This document shows, piece by piece, positions 8,098 through 16,248 of a DNA stretch of 64,000 bases. Under the pieces are notes generated by a model, which was not told the origin of the DNA, searched no databases, and saw nothing but the letters and a program-made list of their open reading frames with translations. A program made the position numbers and the translations under genes. The first letter of the stretch is position 1. Each line of letters starts with the position of its first letter. The stretch is from Pyrinomonadaceae bacterium (GTDB taxonomy: Bacteria; Acidobacteriota; Blastocatellia; Pyrinomonadales; Pyrinomonadaceae): NCBI GenBank assembly GCA_030841085.1, contig JAVEDP010000041.1:62001-126000 (forward strand), given 5' to 3'.

Positions 8098-8508
8098 ACA
8101 GAAACGTATCCGAGATTCATAGGGATTCAGCAAGTCGATCGTTTGACCGGCTTCGTTTTGATAGGAGGCTGCGGTGACGCGCCATTGATGTCCGCTGCGG
8201 TACATCAATTCGACGGAAGCGTTCACCGATTTTCGTTCGCCGTTGACTTTAATACTTAACTCCGCCGTGCCGTCGCCATTCCTGACGTTGATATTGCCGG
8301 TCACGAGCTTGCCAAAGCTTTTTACTTCGCCGATATCCTGCTTCAGCCGGTCATTACTCCTCAAAAAATCCTCGGAGACAGTCGTGGCTTCGCTGTTGCC
8401 AATTCCATAAAACACCGCGCCGATGATGCCGCCGACAAAAAGGAGCACGATCAAACCCAACACCATCACAATCGAGCCGACGATGATGATGATCTTTTTC
8501 GTCGTCAT
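8068..8508 (-). CDS. Coa1-like single-pass membrane protein
   Basis: From ATG 8508 the protein starts MTTKK, has one long membrane helix (about residues 4-36, IIIIVGSIVMVLGLIVLLFVGG) and a soluble domain with FLRSNDRLKQDIGEVKSFG, TGNINVRNGDGTAELSI and a closing strand HQWRVTAASY. This pattern is that of the Coa1/DUF1783-like family named after a cytochrome oxidase assembly factor; bacterial function is unproven. The frame extends to 8529 via a TTG, less likely. The last ten residues are encoded by the family C repeat, a sign that a repeat inserted at the gene end and extended it. It lies 21 bases after cdsA and upstream of dxr in one run. Confidence 0.75.
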   Translation of the reverse strand: MTTKKIIIIVGSIVMVLGLIVLLFVGGIIGAVFYGIGNSEATTVSEDFLRSNDRLKQDIGEVKSFGKLVTGNINVRNGDGTAELSIKVNGERKSVNASVELMYRSGHQWRVTAASYQNEAGQTIDLLNPYESRIRFCVKQTVSLRS

Positions 8509-8529
8509 TGGTTTGTAACAAGTGCACAA

Positions 8530-9366
8530 CTAAAAATGACTGCTACCAAAATAGAGGCGCGCAAAATAGTAGATGAGCGGCGCATTAAAGAGCAAGCTAT
8601 CCAACCGATCGAGTACGCCACCGTGCCCGGGCAATATTTTGGCTGCGTCTTTCGCGCCGGCACTGCGTTTTAGCGCGCTCTCCGACAAGTCGCCGAGCAC
8701 ACCTAGAATCATCATCACCGCGGCGAGAGGCAACGCCCACTTCAATGGCAGTTCGCGAAAGAACCAAATATGCGCGATGGTCGCGAGTGCCAATGCCGCC
8801 AACATTCCGCCGGCGACGCCTTCCCACGTTTTTCCCGGACTGATATTCGGCGCTAGTTTGTGCTTCCCGAATGCGTGCCCGGTGTAGTAAGCGCCCGTAT
8901 CCGCGCCCATCAGCACCAGGAAAAAGTAAGACAATAAGTGCGCCGAAAGTTTTTGCTCAAAACCCATGCGCACTGCTACCAAATGGCCGCCAAGCAAAAC
9001 GATATACAAAACGCCCAGGATTGTGGCTCCGGACGAGGCGATGATTTTGTCAAAAGGCGCGCCGCGCAGCGTGGCCGCAATCAGGACCCAGGCGGTAAGC
9101 GCCAGCAGCGTCAATTGAATCAGTGAAAAATCGAAGTCGCGCCCCGGCTCAGCAAAATAAAAAATCGTGAAGAGAGCGGCGGCGCCCAGAAAGCCCGCGC
9201 CAATGTCGGGCTTCATGTCGCGCTTACGCGCGAGCACATAAAACTCGTAAAGCGCGAACACCATTGCAGCGGCTGCGAGCGCTACAAAAAGGAGTTGCAG
9301 CCCGGGGACTAATATCGATGCGATCAGAAATGGAAGAAGGATTAGGGCGGTTAGGATTCGTTGCAT
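8530..9366 (-). CDS. cdsA: Phosphatidate cytidylyltransferase
   Basis: Makes CDP-diacylglycerol, the precursor of all phospholipid head groups, in the inner membrane. The protein is 278 residues with about eight hydrophobic segments and carries the family signature near the C-terminus: GDLSESALKRSAGAKD then LPGHGGVLDRLDSLLF, plus ISPGKTWEGVAGG. ATG 9366 is the start. It follows uppS after a 216-base gap that contains a heptamer repeat element, and precedes the Coa1-like gene by 21 bases. Confidence 0.96.
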   Translation of the reverse strand: MQRILTALILLPFLIASILVPGLQLLFVALAAAAMVFALYEFYVLARKRDMKPDIGAGFLGAAALFTIFYFAEPGRDFDFSLIQLTLLALTAWVLIAATLRGAPFDKIIASSGATILGVLYIVLLGGHLVAVRMGFEQKLSAHLLSYFFLVLMGADTGAYYTGHAFGKHKLAPNISPGKTWEGVAGGMLAALALATIAHIWFFRELPLKWALPLAAVMMILGVLGDLSESALKRSAGAKDAAKILPGHGGVLDRLDSLLFNAPLIYYFARLYFGSSHF

Positions 9367-9386
9367 TCATCGTCCACCAGGAAGAG

Positions 9387-9526
9387 ATTTACCATTTTCC
9401 ATTTCTCATTTGTCATTTGAACCAAGCGAAGGCTCGTCCTTCTCTTCGTTCCGGATCGGAAGCCTACTGGACAAAGCGCGTCACCTCCCTGAATGAAAAA
9501 TGGCAAATGGTAAATGGTAAATGGAA
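9387..9526. repeat. Inverted heptamer tandem repeat (YAAATGG type)
   Basis: Right block 9497-9524 is AAAATGG, CAAATGG, TAAATGG, TAAATGG; left block about 9390-9420 is the inverted series (CCATTTT, CCATTTC, TCATTTG, TCATTTG). The spacer is about 75 bases. It occupies most of the gap between uppS and cdsA. Several reading frames run through it, all of them low-complexity and not credible genes. Confidence 0.85.
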
Positions 9527-9582
9527 AATCTTCTGAACTGTTCAAGTCGCAGCATCGCTTCCTTGGATCTGGCAGCAGGTAC

Positions 9583-10374
9583 CTACTTCGAATTAGCGAC
9601 GAGTTTCAACCCACCAAAGCGCCGATCGCGCCGCTGATAATCGACGATCGCTTCCAGCAAATGCAGGCGGCGGAAGTCGGGCCAAAGCGTTTCGGTAACG
9701 TAGATTTCGCTATACGCCGCCTGCCACAACAGAAAATTTGAAATGCGCAGTTCCCCGCTGGTGCGCACCAGCAAATCCAAATCCGGCATCGTTCGTGTGT
9801 AAAGCTCGTTCGAGATGCGCTCTTCAGTTAACTCGTCGGGAGCATTTCCTTCATCCAATAATCGCCTGACGGCAGCGCGGGTAGCGTCAACAATTTCAGC
9901 GCGGCTGCCATAGTTCAAAGCCACCGCCAAGATCATTCCGGTATTCTTAGCCGTTCGCTCTGTCGCCTTTTCAATCTCGCTGCGAACATTTTTCGCAAGC
10001 GCGCCGGTGCGTCCAATCGTTTGAAAGCGAATGTTCTGCTTGTCAATTTCATCAAGCTCGATGCGCAGATAGCGACGCAACATGCGCATCAGCGCATCAA
10101 TCTCGTAACGCGGACGTTTCCAGTTCTCAGTTGAGAATGCGTAAAGCGTCAGCGCGCCCAGGCCCAAACGCGCGCCGGTGTCTACTGCTGCTCTTACCGC
10201 TTCAACTCCCGCACGATGACCGGCGATGCGGGGCTGACTTCGTTGTGCGGCCCAGCGGCCGTTGCCGTCCATGATGATCGCGACGTGGCGCGGCAGATGG
10301 TCCCACTTGATAGACGCCAACAATTGCGCTTCACGCGTGCCGGCTTTAACGATTTCTGCGAAGTCAGAAAGCAT
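9583..10374 (-). CDS. uppS: Isoprenyl transferase (undecaprenyl diphosphate synthase)
   Basis: Cis-prenyltransferase that extends farnesyl diphosphate to the C55 lipid carrier for peptidoglycan and polysaccharide export. The catalytic Asp is in HVAIIMDGNGRWA; GHRAGVEAVR, LTLYAFSTENWKRP, NYGSRAEI, DLLVRTSGELRISNFLLWQ and the terminal RDRRFGG all match. From ATG 10374 (MLSDFAEIVKAG) the product has 263 residues; the frame remains open to a TTG at 10413. First gene of the uppS-cdsA-dxr-rseP-ispG series and functionally linked to murJ at 46.5 kb. Confidence 0.95.
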   Translation of the reverse strand: MLSDFAEIVKAGTREAQLLASIKWDHLPRHVAIIMDGNGRWAAQRSQPRIAGHRAGVEAVRAAVDTGARLGLGALTLYAFSTENWKRPRYEIDALMRMLRRYLRIELDEIDKQNIRFQTIGRTGALAKNVRSEIEKATERTAKNTGMILAVALNYGSRAEIVDATRAAVRRLLDEGNAPDELTEERISNELYTRTMPDLDLLVRTSGELRISNFLLWQAAYSEIYVTETLWPDFRRLHLLEAIVDYQRRDRRFGGLKLVANSK

Positions 10375-10458
10375 GTGAACATTCTTGCCGCAAGCTAAGG
10401 GAGTGTCAATCAAACGTTCCAGTGTCAGCTCTGATCAAAGTGCGGCCGATTCTCGAGC

Positions 10459-10600
10459 GGCTTGCCGCCTTCCGTGCGGAAAGGCTCCGCCTTTCCGGCA
10501 GCTCCAATTTGTTCCTTCGCCGAGGCTGAGCCTCGGCGAGACAATTTTGAATAGCTACGGTAAGGCAAAGCCTCACCGCACGGAAGGCGGCAAAGCCGCG
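10459..10600. repeat. Composite inverted-repeat element, family D, copy 1
   Basis: Three nested stems: outer arms CGGCTTGCCGCCTTCCGTGC (10459 onward) and complement ending near 10600, an inner GGAAAGGC..GCCTTTCC stem on the left and GGCAAAGCC on the right, and a central perfect stem GCCGAGGC-tgag-CCTCGGC (10519-10537). Copy 2 at 29886-30036 keeps this plan with different central bases. It lies between truA and uppS. Confidence 0.85.
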
Positions 10601-10613
10601 AGGCATTTCGAGT

Positions 10614-11366
10614 CTAGTCGTATCGCACCGACAGCAGTGTTAGCCCACAAGCAGGAGCAGTGGCGGCAACGAGCGAGCGATCCCCGGAATTTATTGCCTG
10701 CGTTACCAGCTCGTCATTCATTTCGCCGCGGGCGACGGCCAGGAGAGTTCCGGCAATCGATCTCACCATGTAACGAAGAAAACCCTCAGCGCTGACGCTT
10801 ATCTCAACGATACGCGCGCGCGCGCGTTCGTCGGTATGTTCAGAAACGGCAACGCGAGTAATCGTGCGGCGCTTCGTTTCAGAATCGGATTGAGCCGAAG
10901 AGAAGGCGCTCCAGTCGTGTTCACCCAGAAACAACTTTGCGCTTCGTTGCATGCGTTCAAGATCAAGGGGCCGCGCTTCGTGATGAGCATAGCGCTGCCA
11001 AAAGGGTGAGATTACCGGTCCATTAACGACCCGGTAAACATAGGTCTTTTCGAGCGCCGAGTACCTCGCATGAAATTCGTCGTCAACGATCGCGGCTTCA
11101 ATGATACGCACGTCTTTTTCACTGTTGCCATTGATTGCGGCGCGAAGTTTTTCCGCTGTTATTTGTTTTTCGAGATGAACGTGAGCGACCTGCCCTTCAG
11201 CGTGCACGCCGGCGTCGGTGCGACCCGAACCATGCACAACCACGTCGCGACCATCAATGCGCGAAAGCGCTCGCGTCAGCTCGCCCTGAACCGTCCGCAG
11301 CTCTCCCTGCATCTGCCAACCATGAAAGTCTGTTCCGTCGTATTGGATGGTTAGCTTGAAATTCAT
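10614..11366 (-). CDS. truA: tRNA pseudouridine(38-40) synthase
   Basis: Isomerises uridines 38-40 in the anticodon stem. Landmarks: LTIQYDGTDFHGWQ at the N-terminus, catalytic Asp in GSGRTDAGVHAEGQVAH (about residue 52), FHARYSALEKTYVYRV, and the C-terminal FLRYMVRSIAGTLLAVARG. Length 250 is typical. ATG 11366 follows a heptamer-repeat stretch that separates it from pyrE. It reads toward uppS on the same strand. Confidence 0.95.
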   Translation of the reverse strand: MNFKLTIQYDGTDFHGWQMQGELRTVQGELTRALSRIDGRDVVVHGSGRTDAGVHAEGQVAHVHLEKQITAEKLRAAINGNSEKDVRIIEAAIVDDEFHARYSALEKTYVYRVVNGPVISPFWQRYAHHEARPLDLERMQRSAKLFLGEHDWSAFSSAQSDSETKRRTITRVAVSEHTDERARARIVEISVSAEGFLRYMVRSIAGTLLAVARGEMNDELVTQAINSGDRSLVAATAPACGLTLLSVRYD

Positions 11367-11375
11367 TCTTCGGGG

Positions 11376-11497
<122 letters not shown>

Positions 11498-11536
11498 GGG
11501 TTTCCGTCTTTGCTGCCTACTGTCCCTGCCGTCTGC

Positions 11537-12115
11537 CTACTGCTTTCGACTCCCCGGCTTGATCGCTTGCTCACCGCGTCCACAAGCTTCGCAAACAGCC
11601 GACTCAACTGCCGGCACGCTGAGCGTTGCCAGGGCCATTCGCGGCACGCCAACCTCCGCGGCACCAGACGAGCGGTCAATGATCGACGCCGCGCCGCTAA
11701 CGTCTGCTCCCAGACTCTGCAGCACCGCAATGGTCTCCCGCGTCGAGCCGCCCGTCGTCACCACATCCTCGACCACTAAAATTTTCTCGCCCGGCGCGAC
11801 GGAAAATCCGCGACGCAAAATCATCTTGCCGTTGTCGCGTTCAGTCCAAATGAACCGGGCGCCGAGCGCGCGTGCGACCTCGTGCCCAATAACAATTCCG
11901 CCGATCGCCGGTGAGGCCACCGTTTGAATATCGGCGTCGCGAAAATGGCTCGCTATCTCCCGTCCAAACTCTTCCGCCGTGCGCGGGTTCTGCAGCACGA
12001 GCGCGCATTGCAGATAGACAGCGCTGTGTAATCCACTGGTCAGTAGAAAGTGTCCTTCCAACAGCGCGCCGGTCTGCCGGAATTTCTCAATCACTTGTTC
12101 AGGTTGCAAACTCAT
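11537..12115 (-). CDS. pyrE: Orotate phosphoribosyltransferase
   Basis: Joins orotate to PRPP to give OMP in pyrimidine synthesis. The PRPP-binding motif ILVVEDVVTTGGST is at about residues 113-126, with GHFLLTSGLHS near the N-terminus and SPAIGGIVIGHEVARALG before it. ATG 12115 (MSLQPEQVIEKF) gives 192 residues; an upstream in-frame start at 12130 is possible. The C-terminus has CEACGRGEQAIKPG, as in some longer PyrE proteins. Its start is only 36 bases from the divergently read exonuclease gene, so the two promoters must overlap or lie within coding sequence. Confidence 0.94.
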   Translation of the reverse strand: MSLQPEQVIEKFRQTGALLEGHFLLTSGLHSAVYLQCALVLQNPRTAEEFGREIASHFRDADIQTVASPAIGGIVIGHEVARALGARFIWTERDNGKMILRRGFSVAPGEKILVVEDVVTTGGSTRETIAVLQSLGADVSGAASIIDRSSGAAEVGVPRMALATLSVPAVESAVCEACGRGEQAIKPGSRKQ

Positions 12116-12151
12116 CAGTGTAATTCGCAAGGCATGCTACAATCCGCGACG

Positions 12152-13018
12152 ATGTCGTTCTATTCCAACCTCGTATCCGATTCCACTCTGCTTCAGGAAA
12201 CAATTGAACTGCTTCGCGAGTGCGGCGGACGCGCGAACGCTTCGCAGATTGTCGACGTCGTATTCAAGGTATCGCATATTGACGACGAATTGGCAGGTTT
12301 GCTCGTCGGCGATCTGATTCGCGATGACCGGCGCTTTAAACTTCTCGAAGGCAACACCGTCGAACTGGAACTGAATGATTGCGAAACGCGCCTGCTCGAT
12401 GATTTGGATTTCGTTGTGGTCGATGTTGAAGCCACCGGCGCCAAGATGCCGCCTAATCGCATCATCGAACTCGGCGCCTATCGCATTCGCGGCAAACAAA
12501 TAGTAGATAACTTTCTGACGCTGGTAAATCCCGAGATTCCAATTCCGCGCTTCGTTGCTTCGTTAACAGGCATCAACAACGACATGGTCAAGCAAGCGCC
12601 GTTGTTTGCCGAAGTCGTGCCACGCTGGCTGGAGTTCGTCGGCGATGCGGTGCTGATTGCTCACAACGCGCCTTTTGACACGAACTTTATCAACCATGAA
12701 ATCTCGCGAGTTTATCCCGGTCAGCGAATGGTTAACCCGCACCTGTGCACGGTAACGCTTTCGCGGCGCGCCATTCCCGGTTTGACTAACTACCGCCTGG
12801 ACACCGTCGCGCAAAATTTCTCAATTCCAATTCCTGAGCGGCATCGCGCGGGCAGTGACGCGTTGGCTACCGCTGAAATTTTTCTGCACTTGCTTGATCG
12901 ACTTGCTGCCAGCGGCATAAAAGATTTGGCGGCGGCGCACAGGTATGAAGCGATGCCTTTGGAAAAAGCGATGGCGGTCGGCGAACTGGAACATCTGCCA
13001 CTCTTGTCAAACCTCTAG
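12152..13018 (+). CDS. DnaQ-like 3'-5' exonuclease with N-terminal extra domain
   Basis: DEDDh exonuclease: Exo I VVVDVEATGA (about residues 90-99), Exo II LIAHNAPFDTNF, Exo III HRAGSDALATAEIF with the catalytic His. About 80 residues precede the exonuclease fold (LLQETIELLRECGGRANASQIVDVVF), resembling a small winged-helix-like or HARE-like unit; its role is unknown. Such proteins act as polymerase III epsilon-type proofreaders or stand-alone DNases. ATG 12152 is chosen; ATG 12134 and earlier codons are in frame. The stop overlaps the convergent membrane-protein gene by 12 bases. Confidence 0.88.
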   Translation: MSFYSNLVSDSTLLQETIELLRECGGRANASQIVDVVFKVSHIDDELAGLLVGDLIRDDRRFKLLEGNTVELELNDCETRLLDDLDFVVVDVEATGAKMPPNRIIELGAYRIRGKQIVDNFLTLVNPEIPIPRFVASLTGINNDMVKQAPLFAEVVPRWLEFVGDAVLIAHNAPFDTNFINHEISRVYPGQRMVNPHLCTVTLSRRAIPGLTNYRLDTVAQNFSIPIPERHRAGSDALATAEIFLHLLDRLAASGIKDLAAAHRYEAMPLEKAMAVGELEHLPLLSNL

Positions 13019-13636
13019 ACTCTCGACGACAGCCTCGTCCTTCTTCCGCAAACGATTTCGCATCAGGTAAACGGCGATCAGCGCCAGCGCCCCTACCAGT
13101 CCAATCCAGGGATAGTATTCCGCGAGAATTTGTTTTGCCTGCGAGCCGTAACGAACGGCGAAGAAGCCTTCCAGTAAGAACCGAAAAGCGCGACCGGCAA
13201 CGATGGCGAGCGTAAAGCGAAGCACGCTAAAGCGAAACACACCCGCAGTTATTACAAACAACTTAAAAGGAAACGGCGGCGGCAGCAGCGATGCGACCAG
13301 TACTGCCAACACGTCATAACGCTCGATCAACTCCCGCACTCTTTTTTGTTTCGGTTCGGAAAATTTCTTGAGCGCCCGTCCGCCCGCACGACGCGAGATG
13401 TAATAAAGAATGACGCAGCCAATCGCCGACCCGGTCGTGGCCAGAAACGCATACAGCGGCATTAAGCGCGGATGCGCTGTCGATAGCAACAGCATCAAGG
13501 CATCGGCACTGCTCGGCAGCGGCACGAACGCCGAATCGAGCAGCGCCACTGCAAACAGTCCGAATGGACCGAGGGCAATAAAGTAATCAGAGAGACGGAC
13601 GAGCCCGTGGCTGATTTTGTGAAACAAATGCTTCAA
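13007..13636 (-). CDS. YqaA/DedA-type VTT-domain membrane protein, copy 1
   Basis: A 209-residue polytopic protein with the VTT/SNARE-associated pattern: YFIALGPFGLFAVALLDSAFVPLPSSADALM, the glycine-rich GSAIGCVILYYISRRAGG, then SLLPPPFPFKLFVITAGVF and a terminal membrane helix followed by basic residues. DedA-superfamily proteins act in lipid-carrier or phospholipid translocation and membrane homeostasis; the substrate here is unknown. The start is a TTG at 13636 with an AAGGA upstream. A paralogue lies 30 bases upstream on the same strand, so the pair is probably one transcription unit and perhaps a heteromer. Confidence 0.8.
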   Translation of the reverse strand: MKHLFHKISHGLVRLSDYFIALGPFGLFAVALLDSAFVPLPSSADALMLLLSTAHPRLMPLYAFLATTGSAIGCVILYYISRRAGGRALKKFSEPKQKRVRELIERYDVLAVLVASLLPPPFPFKLFVITAGVFRFSVLRFTLAIVAGRAFRFLLEGFFAVRYGSQAKQILAEYYPWIGLVGALALIAVYLMRNRLRKKDEAVVESLEV

Positions 13637-13666
13637 GTGATCTGTCCTTTTCGCTTATGACCTGGT

Positions 13667-14344
13667 CTAGTCGGGCGTTGTCTCGTCGCGGTCTGGGTCT
13701 GGCCGAACGTCCGCGGGTTGGTCGCCCGTTGATTGCGGCTGGCGGCGATTGACTAAAGCAAAGATCAGGACCAACACAATCCCGGCTGTCCCGCAAATTG
13801 TAATGATTACCAAACCGTTATCCAGCATGAATGCCAACACGCGGCGTCCGTAAAAAACCGCCAGGATACCTTCAACATAATAACGAAACGCGCGGGCCAA
13901 CATCACCGTGACTAAAAACTTCCAACGCGGATATTCGAGCGTGCCTGCTGTCGCCACAAAAATTTTGAAAGGCATTGGTGGCGGCAGCAGGGCCGGGATA
14001 GCTATCGCCAGGAAACCGTACCTGGCATAAGCACGCTCAACTTTTTCGATGTTTTCACGTTTGAATCGCCGGCTTAGTAGCGCCTGACCGCCGCGTCGCA
14101 TAATCGTGTAAAGCAGCAGGCAGCCGAGCACCGAGCCAATTGCTGCGAACATTGGGAAATAAAAAACTGCACTCGGTTGCTTGAAGCACCTGCCTACCAC
14201 CAGATAATCATTGATTTCGGGAAGCGACAACAACGACGAGTCGAGCGCGCCAATCAAAATCATCGCCGGCGCCGCGTAATAAATCGGTAAGGCGATGACA
14301 TAGCGCTCAAGCCAGCGCCCAATCGGTCTTAACCAATCAAACAT
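13667..14344 (-). CDS. YqaA/DedA-type VTT-domain membrane protein, copy 2
   Basis: Paralogue of the downstream gene: APAMILIGALDSSLLSLPEINDYLVVG, GSVLGCLLLYTIMRRGG, LLPPPMPFKIFVATAGTLEYP, then two membrane segments and an acidic, proline-containing tail (NRRQPQSTGDQPADVRPDPDRDE). The same order of motifs shows a tandem duplication; the loop positions SSLLSLPE versus SAFVPLPSS differ, so the two may have different partners. ATG 14344 is a clear start. Upstream lies the heptamer element at 14360-14545. Confidence 0.8.
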   Translation of the reverse strand: MFDWLRPIGRWLERYVIALPIYYAAPAMILIGALDSSLLSLPEINDYLVVGRCFKQPSAVFYFPMFAAIGSVLGCLLLYTIMRRGGQALLSRRFKRENIEKVERAYARYGFLAIAIPALLPPPMPFKIFVATAGTLEYPRWKFLVTVMLARAFRYYVEGILAVFYGRRVLAFMLDNGLVIITICGTAGIVLVLIFALVNRRQPQSTGDQPADVRPDPDRDETTPD

Positions 14345-14359
14345 AAGTCAATTAAGAGA

Positions 14360-14545
14360 GTGCTGAGTACTGGGTGCTGAGTACTGAGTAAAAGCAAGAA
14401 CGCTTTATCTCTCGTCACCCAATCATAATCAGACCCCGTCTCCAGCGAGAAGGCATAATAACGAGCAAACGGTTCCAAGTGTAAGCGGAGAGCTGACCTT
14501 AAGCCTTCGCTCAGCACTCAGTACTCAGTACTCAGCACTCAGCAC
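14360..14545. repeat. Inverted heptamer tandem repeat (TCAGYAC type)
   Basis: Left block GTGCTGA, GTACTGG, GTGCTGA, GTACTGA (14360-14387) and right block TCAGCAC, TCAGTAC, TCAGTAC, TCAGCAC, TCAGCAC (14511-14545) are inverted relative to each other across a 120-base spacer. It fills the gap between two leftward genes. Confidence 0.9.
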
Positions 14546-14552
14546 TTGTTTT

Positions 14553-15428
14553 TTATTTAGCTGGAGAAAAGATAGCGGGTGTGTCGTAGGTAACGCCGAC
14601 GGTTACGCCGCTGTTGTGTGTAAGGCTGGTGAGCCCCTTGATTGCCGCGAAATCAAAGCGCAGCCCCGAGGCGCGCACTTGCATTCCCAGGCGCGCTTCC
14701 GATTGCGACTCGGTGCCCTTTGGTCCACCGCCGGGACGGGTGTTGGCACGCCCGTTAACTTCGCCCGCGATACTGAATTGTTTATTCACGCGAAAGATTC
14801 CAGCGGCGCCGTAGGTCAGCACGTCGTTTTGAGAAAACAACTGGGTGGGCGCTGTCAGGATGGCAATTCCCAGGTTGCCAAAAGTATTGAAGCGGCCATT
14901 GCGGCCAAACTTTTTCCCTACCAGAACGGAACCGTAAGCATTCGTCTGATTTATGCCGATGCCGCGGCCTTGATTCGAGTTGGGCAGTCCCACACCAAAG
15001 CGAAAGCCCAGCGCTGGTCCATTTTTGGTTTCGCTGCGCAGCTTGAATTTTGCCCAAAGAATGAAGTCGCCGGTATCGTTGGTCGAATTCGTCCCCGGCG
15101 CCAATGACAAGGGAATGGCGGAGGTGCCTCGAGAATTGATGCTCAAAACATTTTGGGCGACACCTTCGATTTGAAATTCCACATTGGGCGCCATCCCAAT
15201 GTTGATTCCGATAACACCCACGCGCGTTAGATCGCCGGTCAATCCGGAAACGGGAAATTTTGCGCCCTGCAGAAAATCAATTCCTGCCTCGATGCGCATT
15301 GTGCCGGGCGGAATGATGTCAACGTCCTCGGTCAACAAAGGACGCTGTTGCGCCGATGCCACTACGGAGCCGGCGAGCAGGAAAACAATCGCTAGCGAGC
15401 TCCGCAGAAATTTGTAAGTTGAAGGCAT
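14553..15428 (-). CDS. Exported protein, probable outer-membrane beta-barrel
   Basis: A signal peptide (MPSTYKFLRSSLAIVFLLAGSVVASA, cleavage before QQRPL) leads a 291-residue protein with alternating polar/hydrophobic strands: MRIEAGIDFLQG, VGVIGINIGMAPNVEFQIEG, FILWAKFKLRS, ALGFRFGVGLP, AYGSVLVGKKFG, NTFGNLGIAIL, FSIAGEVNGR, and a final strand GVTVGVTYDTP. This is the look of a small outer-membrane channel or transporter. No family name is recognised with confidence and the last residue is Lys rather than an aromatic, so barrel topology is an inference. Confidence 0.6.
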   Translation of the reverse strand: MPSTYKFLRSSLAIVFLLAGSVVASAQQRPLLTEDVDIIPPGTMRIEAGIDFLQGAKFPVSGLTGDLTRVGVIGINIGMAPNVEFQIEGVAQNVLSINSRGTSAIPLSLAPGTNSTNDTGDFILWAKFKLRSETKNGPALGFRFGVGLPNSNQGRGIGINQTNAYGSVLVGKKFGRNGRFNTFGNLGIAILTAPTQLFSQNDVLTYGAAGIFRVNKQFSIAGEVNGRANTRPGGGPKGTESQSEARLGMQVRASGLRFDFAAIKGLTSLTHNSGVTVGVTYDTPAIFSPAK

Positions 15429-15494
15429 TACTTTTTGAGACTGTAACTGGCAGCGATTGTAATGTCCGCTTCCGATCGCGTCAATGCTACCGAT

Positions 15495-15552
15495 GTAGCA
15501 TAGACTTTAGTCTGTGCTTCCTTGACCACACACCGACTGAAGTCTGTGCTAC
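15495..15552. repeat. Inverted-repeat element, family F, copy 1
   Basis: GTAGCATAGACTTTAGTCTG and the inverse CAGACTTCAGTC type arm ending GTGCTAC flank a 15-base spacer; each arm contains the near-palindrome GACTNNAGTC. Other copies lie at 24646, 31416 and 52257. It sits just after the stop of the leftward secreted-protein gene at 15563. Confidence 0.85.
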
Positions 15553-15562
15553 TTCTGTCTTG

Positions 15563-16090
15563 CTAGTTCTTTAGAATCTGAAACGAGTCGAAGTACTTCG
15601 CCGCGTTCATCTTCAAGGCTTCGCTTTCGGCGGATTTGGGATAAACAACTTGCAGCACGTAGACGCGAGTTTCAGTGTCCCATAATTTTGCCAGCATGAT
15701 GTAGTCACTGGTATCCAATTTCGCCGCTACTTTCAGCTCGCGGCCCGAATAGCCACTTAGGCTAATAACTCGTTCACTAACCAGCGTGCCCTTAACAGCC
15801 GACACCATGCCATCGCGAGCACGATCCGCGGAAAAAGTTGTTCCCGCCACATGATCAAAATAGCCAACCAGATAAATGATATCCGGCTGCTGAACACTCG
15901 CCATGTATTGCAGAAATTTTTGCCCGTCTGCAGTAGCGGATTCCTGTGTGCCCAACTTCGGCTGTGCCGGAAGTGAAACGGTATAGCGGCCTTCGGCAGA
16001 ATTATAGGTAATCCAGCCTGGGGCTTGAGCGGCAAACGCCAGGGACGCGACGAGCAACAAAAACAGAATCGTGAGCGCGGCTTTTCTCAT
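15563..16090 (-). CDS. Exported protein of unknown function
   Basis: Signal peptide MRKAALTILFLLLVASLAFA followed by a 155-residue domain: GWITYNSAEGRYTVSLPAQP, a central PDIIYLVGYFDHV, GYSGRELKV, RVYVLQVVYPKS and the closing AAKYFDSFQILK. The opening (mature protein beginning with W-x-x-Y-x-S-x-E-G-x-Y/F-S-x-x-x-P) and the closing F-x-S-F motif are common in small secreted or periplasmic proteins of Acidobacteriota and Planctomycetes; no biochemical role is known to me. ATG 16090 is chosen because the codons before it break the signal peptide. It is divergent from the penicillin acylase gene. Confidence 0.65.
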   Translation of the reverse strand: MRKAALTILFLLLVASLAFAAQAPGWITYNSAEGRYTVSLPAQPKLGTQESATADGQKFLQYMASVQQPDIIYLVGYFDHVAGTTFSADRARDGMVSAVKGTLVSERVISLSGYSGRELKVAAKLDTSDYIMLAKLWDTETRVYVLQVVYPKSAESEALKMNAAKYFDSFQILKN

Positions 16091-16248
16091 TAATGTATTG
16101 CCTCGAAGAAGGAGTTGACTTTGTTTCCAGCAATTGCGCGAAGCCATTGCACAAGTAGCGAATTCATTCTAGAAGCTAACACGAAAGAGGGTCAACCAAT
16201 ATTCGCTATGCTATATTCGCGCCAATATTCGGAAGCGAGGTTCCCCCG

